Positions 1 through 7,942 of a stretch of 64,000 nucleotides of DNA are shown here, piece after piece. Numbering within the stretch: position 1 is the first letter of the stretch; the number at the start of each line of letters is the position of its first letter. This DNA comes from Saccharospirillaceae bacterium. GTDB taxonomy: Bacteria; Pseudomonadota; Gammaproteobacteria; Pseudomonadales; Natronospirillaceae. The translations under genes and the position numbers were made by a program. The stretch spans positions 1 to 64,000 of the forward strand of contig SKIB01000074.1 of assembly GCA_007116635.1 (NCBI GenBank). The letters are read 5' to 3'. The notes below the pieces were generated by a model, which had not been told where the DNA came from, ran no database searches, and saw only the letters and a list, made by a program, of their open reading frames with translations.

Positions 1-272
1 CTTATTCTCAGGCGGCCGATCGGGTGTTGGCTGGCGCGCAGCTCACTCAGGCTGTGCCCCTGTGCCAATGGCGGCTGAGTTGCGATTTTGCCCAAGAGCA
101 GTTTGTTCGCCATTGGCTTGGTCTGCATCAGGGACAACTCTTGGCTGTGGACTATGGTCAGCAAGTGGCCTTAACTCTGAGCTTGCCGGCACAGCTTACT
201 GATCCCCAATCCGAACTTGCGGCGCATGGCATTGACTGCCAAAAATTAACTAACAGCCAATCCAGCAATTAG
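1..272 (+). CDS. YigZ/IMPACT family protein, C-terminal fragment (5' end outside window)
   Basis: The window opens inside a gene. An open frame runs from base 3 to a TAG at 270-272 and gives about 89 residues with no convincing start. The segment PLCQWRLSCDF...GQLLAVDYGQQVALTLSLP resembles the C-terminal ferredoxin-like domain (DUF1949) of YigZ/IMPACT proteins, where a short alpha-beta domain follows the catalytic-looking UPF0029 fold. The N-terminal domain is not in the window, so family membership rests on this tail alone. YigZ function is poorly defined; the eukaryotic homologue IMPACT is a translational regulator. The HAD gene at 329 converges on it with 56 bases between. Confidence 0.55.
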   Translation, partial: YSQAADRVLAGAQLTQAVPLCQWRLSCDFAQEQFVRHWLGLHQGQLLAVDYGQQVALTLSLPAQLTDPQSELAAHGIDCQKLTNSQSSN

Positions 273-328
273 TCCAGCAACTGAGCCTCCCCAACAGGTG
301 GTCATCTCCAGCAAGTAAGCATAAAGGC

Positions 329-937
329 TCAGCTGTCTAACAGCCCGTGCTCAAGCAGTGCGGCCCTGGCTTCTTGAGTTCCCTGTACCTGTTTGGCATG
401 CATACCTAGACCTATGGCCGTTTCAATGTTGATTAGGGTGTCGTCCAATAATAACACCTGGCTTGGAGGCAGCTTCATTTGCGCACAGGCATAGAGGTAA
501 AAGGCCGGGTCAGGCTTGGCCAGTTGGCACAAATGCGAGCCAAAAGCCTGATCAAAGAGGGGTAGTAAACCAAAGGCCTGCACCAAGGGCCAGTGCGCCT
601 CGTTGATGTTGGAAAAGATGGCTTTGTGCACTCCTGGGCGAACCTGCTGCACCAGTTGCAGCGCATCTGGCAAGAGGCTGTCTGGCCAAGCCGTGAACCA
701 GCTTAGCAAGTCCTCAGGGCTGCAGTTCAGTTGCCAGTTGGCAATGACCTGCTTGGCAAAGTCTTGGCTACTGATCTGCCCTCGATGATAGGCATCCAAG
801 CAGGGCATGGCTAACCATTGTGGCCAAAAACACTGATCCTCCATGGGCTGCGCCAACCAACTTGGATTAATGGGCCAACCATTGAGTCGCACCAGAACGC
901 CGCCCAGATCAAAGAGAATACCTTTAATGTTCGTCAT
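329..937 (-). CDS. HAD-superfamily hydrolase, subfamily IA (YihX-like)
   Basis: 202 residues, the usual size for small HAD-IA phosphatases. Motif I is FDLGGVLV with the nucleophile Asp10. The usual second Asp (DxD) is Gly, as in the YihX group with DLGN. Motif II is FSN (Ser109), motif III is AKPDPAFY (Lys141) and motif IV is LLLDD (Asp165/Asp166). A helical cap lies roughly at residues 20-90. Members hydrolyse small phosphorylated metabolites such as sugar phosphates; the substrate cannot be read from sequence. The gene stands alone, convergent with the YigZ fragment and divergent from the GH16 lipoprotein. Start is the ATG at 937. Confidence 0.8.
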   Translation of the reverse strand: MTNIKGILFDLGGVLVRLNGWPINPSWLAQPMEDQCFWPQWLAMPCLDAYHRGQISSQDFAKQVIANWQLNCSPEDLLSWFTAWPDSLLPDALQLVQQVRPGVHKAIFSNINEAHWPLVQAFGLLPLFDQAFGSHLCQLAKPDPAFYLYACAQMKLPPSQVLLLDDTLINIETAIGLGMHAKQVQGTQEARAALLEHGLLDS

Positions 938-1058
938 CAGCTCTGCCCTTAATTACCCCTAGGTAAATCGTGAGTTGGTGCACGGTTTTTCAAGCACCAT
1001 TGGTTATGCTTGTTCTTTGGAAGGTCAATAATAACAGACTGTTGCCAAAGGCCGCATC

Positions 1059-2018
1059 ATGAACAAACGAAGCATATTTCCTCTATTACTGGGCACGACC
1101 CTAATCGCTGCCTGTCAACCGATAACTGGCCCAGACCCCTTGCCCGTCAATCCTCCTGACAACATAGATTTGAGCTGGCAGGAGTTATTTGATGACTTTG
1201 CCTACCAGAACGCCCAAGACAGCCGCCTACAGGCCAATGGTTGGTCAATATCAGCCAGAAATTGTTGCCCTGGTGCTGGGGGTTTTCGCGCCAACTTGGT
1301 CAGTTTTGCTCAACAGGATGGGCGGAGCATCATGCGTTTGGATCTTGAATCCAGTGGCAGCAGAGCAACCAGTAATCAAAGTGAAATCATCACCAGCCAA
1401 CAAAAGTTTTTTGCTGGCACCTATGCAGCAAGGGTTAGGTTCTCCGATCAACCCTTGGTGGGAACCAGGCTACCGGGTGACTTTCCGGTTCAGACCTTTT
1501 ACAGCATAACCCCCTATTATGGCGATATGCACCCTGACTACAGTGAATTGGATTTTGAATACCTGCCCAATGGCGGCTGGGGAACGCCCTCTGGGCAGCC
1601 TAAAATGTGGCTGAGCAGCTGGGATACCTACCAGGCCGATCCTTGGGTGCAATCCAACAAAAGTGACGCCCTGACCAGTAGCTTTGACGATTGGAAGCTG
1701 TTGTTAATTCAGGTCGAGCCTGCTTCGCAGCCCGATCAGCAACCCTGGGTGCGTTATTACATTGATGGTCAGCTGGTGGCTAACCATACAGGGGTGTATT
1801 TCCCTGTGACGCCCATGTTTTTAAGTTTTAATCATTGGTGGATCAGCACCAATGAAAGTACAGATTACCGACTCTGGCGCCAAGAAGTGGACTGGGTATA
1901 CTACGCTGACGATCAGTTGCTCAGCACGGTAGAGGTGATGCAAAGGGTCGAAGGCCTGCGCCGCGCGGGCATTGAGTTTCGCGATACCGTGCCAGCCAAG
2001 CCTCTGCCTAGCCATTAA
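1059..2018 (+). CDS. GH16-type glycoside hydrolase, lipoprotein
   Basis: 319 residues. The N-terminus is a lipoprotein signal (basic MNKR, hydrophobic core, lipobox LIAA before Cys19), followed by a Pro-rich linker to about residue 35. The domain has the GH16 active-site signature E-L-D-F-E: Glu163 (nucleophile position), Asp165 and Glu167 (acid/base position), within the run SELDFEYLP. Trp/Tyr-rich beta strands around it fit a jelly-roll lectin-like fold. GH16 enzymes cut beta-1,3 or beta-1,4 glucans and galactans; the substrate is not evident here. The protein would sit on the inner or outer membrane facing the periplasm or outside. It is a single gene, divergent from the HAD gene and convergent with greB. 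Confidence 0.75.
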   Translation: MNKRSIFPLLLGTTLIAACQPITGPDPLPVNPPDNIDLSWQELFDDFAYQNAQDSRLQANGWSISARNCCPGAGGFRANLVSFAQQDGRSIMRLDLESSGSRATSNQSEIITSQQKFFAGTYAARVRFSDQPLVGTRLPGDFPVQTFYSITPYYGDMHPDYSELDFEYLPNGGWGTPSGQPKMWLSSWDTYQADPWVQSNKSDALTSSFDDWKLLLIQVEPASQPDQQPWVRYYIDGQLVANHTGVYFPVTPMFLSFNHWWISTNESTDYRLWRQEVDWVYYADDQLLSTVEVMQRVEGLRRAGIEFRDTVPAKPLPSH

Positions 2019-2072
2019 GCCCCTGCCCAGCCATCAAGGCTTTGCCAGCCCTTGGTGAGGCGGCCTTGGTGG

Positions 2073-2633
2073 TTAGCTGGTAGGTTTCTGGGCTTGGTCG
2101 GGTGGTAAAAAGCTTTGTGCTGGCTGTTCGATCAATGCCTGTTGCGGCCATCCCTTGGGTTGGCCATAGCTGATGGCCAGAGGGTACCAAAGTTGCACGC
2201 CTCTGGGGGTCATGACCTGCACCTCGTCTTCTACTGCCTTGCCGATCAGGGCCTTGGCCATGGGCGAGTCCAGACTGATATAGAGTGGATGAAGGTCATG
2301 TTCATCTGTGCCCATGATGCGTAGTACTCGCTGTTGTTCATGCTCGTCCTCTAGCCATACCCAGGCACCAAAGCGAATCTTGCTTGGGTCGTCTGGCTTG
2401 GGATCAATGGCTTTGAGCAGCTCCAGACGCTTACCTAGATAGCGCAAGCGCCGGTCGATCTCGCGCAACCTGCGTTTGCCATAGATGTATTCTGCGTTCT
2501 CACTGCGATCGCCCATGGCTGCTGCTTCACTAACGGACTGCGTGATTTTCGGGCGTTCGGTGCGCCATAGCCAATCTCGTTCTTGTTGTAGGCGTTGGTA
2601 GCCTTGGCTACTGATTAAATTGCTTCGGCTCAT
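2073..2633 (-). CDS. greB: transcription elongation factor GreB
   Basis: 186 residues. An N-terminal antiparallel coiled coil (about 1-75) inserts into the RNA polymerase secondary channel and carries acidic tip residues Asp42 and Glu45 in GDRSENAEY. A C-terminal FKBP-like domain follows, including SLDSPMAKALIGK. The extended KRLREIDRRLRYL helix favours GreB over GreA. It rescues backtracked polymerase by stimulating cleavage of the nascent RNA 3' end. It is longer than the usual ~158 residues, with a Gln/Pro-rich tail of about 25 residues. It is last in a minus-strand run, 58 bases after the mnmC-type gene, and could be cotranscribed. Confidence 0.93.
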   Translation of the reverse strand: MSRSNLISSQGYQRLQQERDWLWRTERPKITQSVSEAAAMGDRSENAEYIYGKRRLREIDRRLRYLGKRLELLKAIDPKPDDPSKIRFGAWVWLEDEHEQQRVLRIMGTDEHDLHPLYISLDSPMAKALIGKAVEDEVQVMTPRGVQLWYPLAISYGQPKGWPQQALIEQPAQSFLPPDQAQKPTS

Positions 2634-2691
2634 TCTATTACTCTTAAAGACTTGGCTTTATTCACCGACTACTCTGTCGGTTCAAGGTGAT

Positions 2692-4254
2692 TCATGTCCG
2701 GCCGTTCAGCCTGCTGGGTTTTGCCTGCGGATGTTTCAGTGCTCGGCGTTCGGCCAGAGTAGCAAAAAACAGCTGTTGGCTTAGGGGCACAGGCAGTCCG
2801 GCGACTTGGCAGGCGACAACGGCTGCGCTCAGTGGCGCCGTGCTCAGGCCACGGCTGCCATGGCCGCTATTGATCCACAGGCCTGGCTGCCAACACTCAT
2901 GCTGTTGCTGGTCATGGGCCAGTTGCCAAGCCAGTCGTTCTGGTGTTTGGGCGATGGCACCCAAGAGTGGCAGGGTGTCGTGCGTGGCAGCCCGTACCCC
3001 GGCTCGGCCAGTTAGGCCCTTGGCATCGGGTACAAAGGGGGCGCCCAGTTCGGCTAAGCGTTCAAGGTTATGGGCCTGATCCTTGGGCTGTTCGCTGGCT
3101 TGATTCAGGTTTAAACCATAGCTGGCGCCAAAATGCAGCTGGCCAGCGACGCTGGGGGTGACATAGCCCTTGGCGCACAGGATGCAGTCTGGCCCTTGCT
3201 GACCAGGCTTGAGTGCATAATGACTGACCCAGCCTTGAATGGCTTGCAGGCTGAGGTGTTGGCAGGCTGCCAGATTGCTGCTGTGAATGCCGGTGCAAAT
3301 CACCAGCTGCGTGTAAAACTCATTGTCCACAAGCCAGCCCTGGTCATGGGCCTGCAGTTGGCAGGGGCGATGAAAACGACACTGGATGCCAGCTTGCTTG
3401 AGCAGTTGTTGTGCCCAAGCTTTGGGATGCACCCAGGCACATTGATCCAGCCAAAGGGCAGGCTGATCCACGGGCCAGCCTGCTTTGCTGCTGGCTTGCT
3501 CTGGGCTTAGCGGCTGGTAGCTTCCTCGGTACAGCGGGTTGTTGGCCACTCCTGCATGCTGGCCCAGCAACAGTAAACCCGATTGCCCTTTGTCCAGACT
3601 GCTGAGCTCGGATTGTGCCAGCAGGGCTTGGCTGTATTGCCAGGCCTGCCACTGGAACTGCGCCAAGAGTTCGCTTTTTTTGCTGGGTTTGATGTAAAGC
3701 ACCCCTTGGCGATTGCCGCTGGCCTCTTGGCAGGATTCGCCTTGCCGGTCATAGAGATGCACCTGATAGCCCAATTTGGCCAAGGCTTGCGCCGTACAGA
3801 CTCCGGCAATGCCTGCGCCCAGCACCGCGATGGGCTGATCTCTATTGCTGGGTTGTCTGGCCTGCCAGAGCCGTAGTCGGCCTGCGGCCTGTGGTTTTGG
3901 GCCTTGGCTTTGTTGCTGTTGCCAGTGATCCGCCTGCCACACCAGTCCAGCACCCCGCCATGCGCTACTGTTCTCTGGCCTTGAATCGTACAGTCGCCCG
4001 CCTAGACGCAGCAAGTTGGCCAATGCATGGCATTGTTCTGCGGTGAGGGGGTGGTTAAGCCAGATTTCGTCCATTGCTGGTTGCAGTTGTTGGCAAAGCT
4101 CAAGGATGGGGCCTGAAACCAACAGTTGCCAGCCCTGCTCATGAGGTAACAGTTGCCAGTGGCTTTGGCTGCTGGGCTGTAGCTGAATGCTAAGGGCGGT
4201 CAAGTTTGAAGGCCAGCCGGGTAGGGGCTGACCAAGGCAAAGGCGGGCGGTCAT
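2692..4254 (-). CDS. mnmC: MnmC-type FAD-dependent tRNA U34 oxidoreductase, methyltransferase domain missing or degenerate
   Basis: 520 residues from the ATG at 4254. A longer upstream frame exists but would run through the cyclophilin gene, so it is rejected. Residues 141-500 are the MnmC oxidoreductase domain: dinucleotide-binding GAGIAG (146-151), the family signature ASGNRQG (178-184), LTGRAGVRAATHDTLPLLG and GHGSRGLSTAP (from 464). That domain turns cmnm5(s2)U34 of tRNA into nm5(s2)U34, using FAD. In bifunctional MnmC, an N-terminal SAM methyltransferase of ~240 residues (MnmD) completes mnm5U. Here only ~140 residues precede the FAD domain and no SAM-binding motif is visible. Residues 60-110 faintly resemble the end of that domain. 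It lies 28 bases after the cyclophilin gene. Confidence 0.75.
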   Translation of the reverse strand: MTARLCLGQPLPGWPSNLTALSIQLQPSSQSHWQLLPHEQGWQLLVSGPILELCQQLQPAMDEIWLNHPLTAEQCHALANLLRLGGRLYDSRPENSSAWRGAGLVWQADHWQQQQSQGPKPQAAGRLRLWQARQPSNRDQPIAVLGAGIAGVCTAQALAKLGYQVHLYDRQGESCQEASGNRQGVLYIKPSKKSELLAQFQWQAWQYSQALLAQSELSSLDKGQSGLLLLGQHAGVANNPLYRGSYQPLSPEQASSKAGWPVDQPALWLDQCAWVHPKAWAQQLLKQAGIQCRFHRPCQLQAHDQGWLVDNEFYTQLVICTGIHSSNLAACQHLSLQAIQGWVSHYALKPGQQGPDCILCAKGYVTPSVAGQLHFGASYGLNLNQASEQPKDQAHNLERLAELGAPFVPDAKGLTGRAGVRAATHDTLPLLGAIAQTPERLAWQLAHDQQQHECWQPGLWINSGHGSRGLSTAPLSAAVVACQVAGLPVPLSQQLFFATLAERRALKHPQAKPSRLNGRT

Positions 4255-4282
4255 GGCGCGATGCTTGGGCGCTGTTACTGAG

Positions 4283-4942
4283 TTATGGGTTTGGCTCTGG
4301 CTCTGGCTCTTCGGGCTGCTCAGCTTCCAACAAGCGGATGCTGTTGATGATGATGGGCTGCTCTGGCACATCGTGATGACCGCGACGAGTGGTGGTGGGT
4401 TCTGCGCTAATGGCATCCAGTACTTCAAAGCCAGACAACAATTGACCAAACACAGCATAGCCAGGGTTGTTGCGACCATAATCTAAAAAGGCGTTATCCA
4501 CCAGATTGATGAAAAACTGACTGGTGGCGCTGTGCGGATCATTGGTGCGCGCCATGCTTAGAGTGCCACGGCTGTTTTTGGCGCTGTGCTCGGCCTCATT
4601 AATGATGGGATCTCGGCTGGGTCGTTTTTGCTCCATCTGGGCATTAAAACCGCCGCCCTGAATCATGAAATTTGGGATCACACGATGAAAAATCAGTTGA
4701 TCAAAGAAGCCCTCGTCAATATAGGCCAAAAAGTTATCCACGGTGATGGGTGCAAGATCACTGAACAGCTCAGCCTGCATTTCACCAAAGTTGGTGTCGA
4801 TAATGACCTGTGGTCTAACAGAATCCTGATCTGGTCTAGGGGCAGTTTGACCTTGGCCGACTGTATCCTGTTCCTGGGCACAGGCAAAGCTGATAAAACT
4901 TAGGGCGGCGATCAGGCTAAGGCGAACTTTGTTTAAGATCAT
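4283..4942 (-). CDS. periplasmic cyclophilin-type peptidyl-prolyl isomerase
   Basis: 219 residues with a signal peptide (core LSLIAALSFISFA, probable cleavage after ACA at 20-22; Cys21 makes a weak lipobox a less likely alternative). The cyclophilin domain spans about 45-205, with FHRVIPNFMIQGGG (85-98, catalytic Arg87), GTLSMAR (126-132) and SQFFIN (141-146). It catalyses cis-trans isomerisation of X-Pro bonds in exported proteins, as PpiA does. The C-terminus ends in an acidic Glu/Pro repeat. GGAG lies 10 bases before the ATG, inside the preceding gene, whose stop overlaps this start by 26 bases, suggesting translational coupling. Confidence 0.88.
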   Translation of the reverse strand: MILNKVRLSLIAALSFISFACAQEQDTVGQGQTAPRPDQDSVRPQVIIDTNFGEMQAELFSDLAPITVDNFLAYIDEGFFDQLIFHRVIPNFMIQGGGFNAQMEQKRPSRDPIINEAEHSAKNSRGTLSMARTNDPHSATSQFFINLVDNAFLDYGRNNPGYAVFGQLLSGFEVLDAISAEPTTTRRGHHDVPEQPIIINSIRLLEAEQPEEPEPEPNP

Positions 4943-5276
4943 GATTCAGTAACTCCAATTGATCTAGCCAGTGTTGAAAAAAAGATTTGGGTAGAATGAG
5001 GTCGTTAAGGTCAATGCGCGACATCTGCTCCAGACTGTAATGGCCAGCCAGGTGCAGCTCCCACTGCACGCTGATGTCGTCCGCTAGAGCCTGGTATTTG
5101 GCTCTTTGTGGGTCGTTTAAACCGGGATCATCAAAATGCTGGCTAAAGCTGATGCACCAGTTAATAAGTTGATGATGGGAATAAGCCGAAGAGCTGCCCA
5201 GTATGCCTTGAGAAATAACATAGCCCAGGTTCTCAGAGGTGTAAGCCAGGCTGATGTCTTGAGTGCTCCAGGTCAT
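4917..5276 (-). CDS. conserved-looking hypothetical protein, 119 residues
   Basis: I do not recognise this family. The protein is 119 residues, soluble, with no signal peptide or membrane segment, and is rich in His, Gln, Leu and Trp with predicted helices (QHFDDPGLND, FFQHWLDQLELLNHDL). Its ATG at 5276 lies 3 bases after the ygiM-like stop, and its 3' end overlaps the cyclophilin gene by 26 bases. Tight packing on both sides argues that it is a real gene in this operon. No function is assigned. Confidence 0.6.
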   Translation of the reverse strand: MTWSTQDISLAYTSENLGYVISQGILGSSSAYSHHQLINWCISFSQHFDDPGLNDPQRAKYQALADDISVQWELHLAGHYSLEQMSRIDLNDLILPKSFFQHWLDQLELLNHDLKQSSP

Positions 5277-5279
5277 GCA

Positions 5280-5951
5280 TTAAACCCAGGTGTCATGGCT
5301 ACGGTTTCTAGGGCGCAAAAAGCGTAACAGTCCGCTTAAAATGGCCCCGATCACCACCAGTAAGCCACCAATCAGCCATTGTCTGGTCATTTGATTCTCG
5401 CGCAAAACCAGGTTTTCCGCTTCGATCTGTTGCAAGCGGTTCTCTAGGTTACGATTGGTTTGAATCAATTGCTGATTGCGGTTATCCAGATCAATGGCAT
5501 TACTGGACAGAGACAGCACTCGTTCCAGTTCTTGTTCTGTGCTCTGCAGCTCCAGGTTGGCTGCATCTAGGGCTTCTTGCAAATTAACAAGGGTGTCAGT
5601 GTCGATAGGTCCCAGGGCTTGTAAGGCCTCTAGTTCTGAAGTCACTAATTGATACTGTTGTGAGAGCTCTTGATAGCGGACTTGGTAGATGGGCTTCTCT
5701 TGGATATAAATATCCATAATCCAACCAGTCGTATTGCCAAATCTAACTTGAGACCAGCCATTACGTTGTTCGCCAGTCAGGGTTAATGTCTCACCTGTCC
5801 CGACTCCGGGGTGGGCGACATCAAAGTTGGTGCCAGGGCCGGCCCGGAGTCGAACCGCAGAGATACGATCAACCACATAGACCGTTTCAGCCATGGTTAC
5901 TGACAGAGTACTTAGGCCACACAAAATTGCCAATAATGGAAGTAATCTCAT
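5280..5951 (-). CDS. YgiM-type SH3-domain and membrane-anchor protein
   Basis: 223 residues from the ATG at 5951, chosen because it starts a clean signal peptide (MRLLPLLAILCGLSTLSVTMA). A bacterial SH3 domain follows at about 24-85 (VVDRISAVRLRAGPGTNF, GWIMD), then a coiled coil at about 88-188, and one C-terminal transmembrane helix (about 191-210) with a basic end (RFLRPRNR). This is the architecture of YgiM/TIGR04211 proteins: periplasmic SH3 and coiled coil held by a C-terminal anchor. Bacterial SH3 domains often bind peptidoglycan, but the role of this family is not established. Its start lies 10 bases after the yciI stop; the next gene begins 3 bases after its own stop. Confidence 0.75.
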   Translation of the reverse strand: MRLLPLLAILCGLSTLSVTMAETVYVVDRISAVRLRAGPGTNFDVAHPGVGTGETLTLTGEQRNGWSQVRFGNTTGWIMDIYIQEKPIYQVRYQELSQQYQLVTSELEALQALGPIDTDTLVNLQEALDAANLELQSTEQELERVLSLSSNAIDLDNRNQQLIQTNRNLENRLQQIEAENLVLRENQMTRQWLIGGLLVVIGAILSGLLRFLRPRNRSHDTWV

Positions 5952-5961
5952 AAAAGGTGCC

Positions 5962-6255
5962 TTAAATTCCGATATTTGAGGTGAAAACTGGTTGCCATGG
6001 TTTGATTTCCAATCTCTGGTAAAGCCCATGAATATAGTAGGGGTCTTGGTTAGCCCAGTTCTCTGCGCTAGCAAAATCAGGGAAGTCCAAAACCATCAGT
6101 GAACCTGATAATACATCTTCATCAGATAAAGGGCCTGCACAAAAAACTCTGCCTTGGTCCATTAATTGCTGTAGCCTTAAGCGATGTTCTTGACGATGCG
6201 CTAGGCGCAGGTCCAGTTTGTCAGCTTGATCTACCGCCCAGATGGCAAACCACAT
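5962..6255 (-). CDS. yciI: YciI-like protein
   Basis: 97 residues, typical YciI size and fold (ferredoxin-like dimer). Recognisable positions are the HRQEHRLRLQQL helix, VFCAGPL, SGSLMVLDF and NQDPYYIHGLY, ending IKPWQPV. The family is widespread and lacks a settled biochemical role; the conserved His and Asp suggest a small-molecule active site. The start at 6255 has a good Shine-Dalgarno AGGGGA. It is first in the minus-strand run toward greB and divergent from the PHP nuclease gene at 6423, a neighbour relationship also familiar from other gammaproteobacteria. Confidence 0.85.
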   Translation of the reverse strand: MWFAIWAVDQADKLDLRLAHRQEHRLRLQQLMDQGRVFCAGPLSDEDVLSGSLMVLDFPDFASAENWANQDPYYIHGLYQRLEIKPWQPVFTSNIGI

Positions 6256-6422
6256 ATTATTCCCCTAATGTTAAACGCTTTACATACTGACAAAAATATT
6301 CAGTTATGCCAAGGTTCTCAGTGAGCTTGGGCATGAAAATGGATGATAAATTGGTTAGAATAAATATTCTTGCTGAGAGTTTAAGTCATTGATTCAGCAG
6401 CTATTATTAATTTGCCATCAAG

Positions 6423-7283
6423 GTGCCAGTCATTACTGATTCTCTTTTTTCTGTTGAGCAGGTAGACCTGCACTGTCATAGCTTCTTTTCAGATGGCCTA
6501 TACAGCCCTGAGCAGTTGGCCAGGTTGATGTATGATGCTGGTGTTCGTCTGTGGTCATTAACTGACCATGATACCATTGATGGCCTAGACAGAGCACAGC
6601 AAGCCAGTGATGAGTTGGGTATGACTTTGGTGCAAGGAGTTGAGCTTAGTTGTCGATATTTACAAGGCCAGGTGCACATAGTTGGGTTGGGACCACAGCT
6701 GTCATCAGTTGAGTTCGCTCCCTTGTTGCAGCAGCTGGCCCGAGCCAGAGTATTACGAGCTGAACAAATCGCTCAGCGTTTACAGGCCAAGGGGTTGCCT
6801 GATTTGCTGGCCGATGCTCAAGCGCTTGCCGGTTTAGGTCAGATTGGCCGCCCGCATTTTGCCAAGGCCATGGTTGATCGTCACTTGGTTCGGGATACTG
6901 GCAAGGCCTTTCAGTTGTGGCTGGGTGCTGGCAAGGCTGGGGATGTGCGTGCGCATTGGCCAAGCATGGATGAAGTTCTGCCCCTTATGCGTGGCTGCAA
7001 CCTGGTGCCGGTATTGGCTCATCCTCATCGCCTTGGCTTGACTTTAACCAAGGCTCGCCAATTGTTGAGGCGTTTTGCGGCTCTGGGAGGTAAAGCGGTA
7101 GAGTTGGCCTGTGCTGGTATTGATCCTCAGTGGCAGATTAATTTAGAGCGAGAAGCCTTATCCTTGGGTTTGTCTTACAGTCGCGCCAGTGATTTTCATG
7201 GTACTTCACCCTGGGTAAAGCCTGGTCAAGCCCAAGATTGGTCAGCTAGGATTCCAGCCGTTTGGCAGGTTGAGCATATTTAG
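6423..7283 (+). CDS. rnm: PHP-domain nuclease, RNase AM / YciV family
   Basis: 286 residues. PHP metal-binding motifs appear in order: DLHCHS (15-20), Asp24, TDHDT (47-51), Glu74, VHIVG (His85), AHPHR and ASDFHG near the C-terminus. This matches the YciV/TrpH family. The E. coli member (RNase AM) is a 5'-3' exonuclease that trims rRNA 5' ends and also acts on 3',5'-bisnucleotides. The start used is a GTG at 6423 with only a weak ribosome site; no in-frame ATG lies closer to the PHP motif. It is divergent from yciI across 167 bases that should hold both promoters. A 91-base gap precedes dcd. Confidence 0.82.
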   Translation: MPVITDSLFSVEQVDLHCHSFFSDGLYSPEQLARLMYDAGVRLWSLTDHDTIDGLDRAQQASDELGMTLVQGVELSCRYLQGQVHIVGLGPQLSSVEFAPLLQQLARARVLRAEQIAQRLQAKGLPDLLADAQALAGLGQIGRPHFAKAMVDRHLVRDTGKAFQLWLGAGKAGDVRAHWPSMDEVLPLMRGCNLVPVLAHPHRLGLTLTKARQLLRRFAALGGKAVELACAGIDPQWQINLEREALSLGLSYSRASDFHGTSPWVKPGQAQDWSARIPAVWQVEHI

Positions 7284-7314
7284 CGCCAAGCCCCAGCTAG
7301 CCTATATCCAGAGC

Positions 7315-7343
7315 ATGACAGTCTGGGATGCCAGTGTTACACT
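7315..7343 (+). promoter_or_regulatory. putative sigma-70 promoter of dcd
   Basis: The -35 is ATGACA (7315-7320, 5 of 6 to TTGACA). A 17-base spacer precedes the -10 TACACT (7338-7343, 4 of 6), which has an upstream TG at 7335-7336 (extended -10). Transcription would begin near 7350, about 25 bases before the dcd ATG. The assignment rests on sequence match only. Confidence 0.45.
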
Positions 7344-7374
7344 TCCGTGGATTACAGTTGAGGTTTAAATTGCT

Positions 7375-7935
7375 ATGAGTATAAAATCCGATGCATGGAT
7401 TCGGCGAATGGCTGAGCAGGGCATGATTGAAAACTATTCGCCCGAGCAGGTGAAGGAAGTCAATGGCCAGCGTGTGGTGTCCTATGGCGTGTCGAGCTAT
7501 GGTTATGATGTGCGCTGCGCCAGTGAGTTTAAAGTGTTCACCAATATTCATTCGGCGATAGTGGATCCAAAAAACTTTGATCCTAAGAGTTTTGTCGACA
7601 TTGAAAGCGACATCTGCATTATCCCACCTAATAGCTTTGCACTGGCTCGAACGGTAGAGTACTTTCGTATTCCTAGAGATGTGCTAACCATTTGTCTGGG
7701 TAAGTCGACCTATGCTCGCTGCGGCATTATTGTCAATGTCACACCGCTGGAACCTGAGTGGGAAGGGCATGTGACTCTAGAGTTCTCCAATACCACCAAT
7801 TTGCCGGCAAAGATTTACGCCAATGAAGGCGTGGCGCAAATGTTGTTTCTACAAGGCGATGAAGTCTGTCAGACCTCCTATGCTGACCGATCTGGAAAAT
7901 ACATGAGGCAACGTGGCGTAACCTTACCAAGGTAG
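7375..7935 (+). CDS. dcd: dCTP deaminase
   Basis: 186 residues, full length for the family. Dcd deaminates dCTP to dUTP, the main route to thymidylate precursors in many Gram-negative bacteria; it works as a cytosolic trimer. Active-site elements are visible: GKSTYAR (109-115, with Ser111 and Arg115), [13 protein letters not shown] (catalytic Glu136) and the C-terminal lid [12 protein letters not shown]. It has its own promoter candidate, and pdxH begins 7 bases after its stop, so the two probably share a transcript. Confidence 0.96.
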   Translation: MSIKSDAWIRRMAEQGMIENYSPEQVKEVNGQRVVSYGVSSYGYDVRCASEFKVFTNIHSAIVDPKNFDPKSFVDIESDICIIPPNSFALARTVEYFRIPRDVLTICLGKSTYARCGIIVNVTPLEPEWEGHVTLEFSNTTNLPAKIYANEGVAQMLFLQGDEVCQTSYADRSGKYMRQRGVTLPR

Positions 7936-7942
7936 GTGTGTT

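Noticed and set aside
281-332. inverted repeat CTGAGCCT / AGGCTCAG between the YigZ and HAD genes
   Set aside because: The 36-base loop and lack of a T-run make it a poor terminator; the second arm overlaps the HAD stop.
2664-2681. hairpin ACCGAC / GTCGGT between mnmC and greB
   Set aside because: Only six base pairs and no T-run on the minus strand; not enough for a terminator call.
4255-4479. N-terminal extension of the MnmC-type protein
   Set aside because: The 75 extra residues overlap the cyclophilin gene in another frame, look low-complexity (Ser/Gln runs), and ATG 4254 gives clean spacing.
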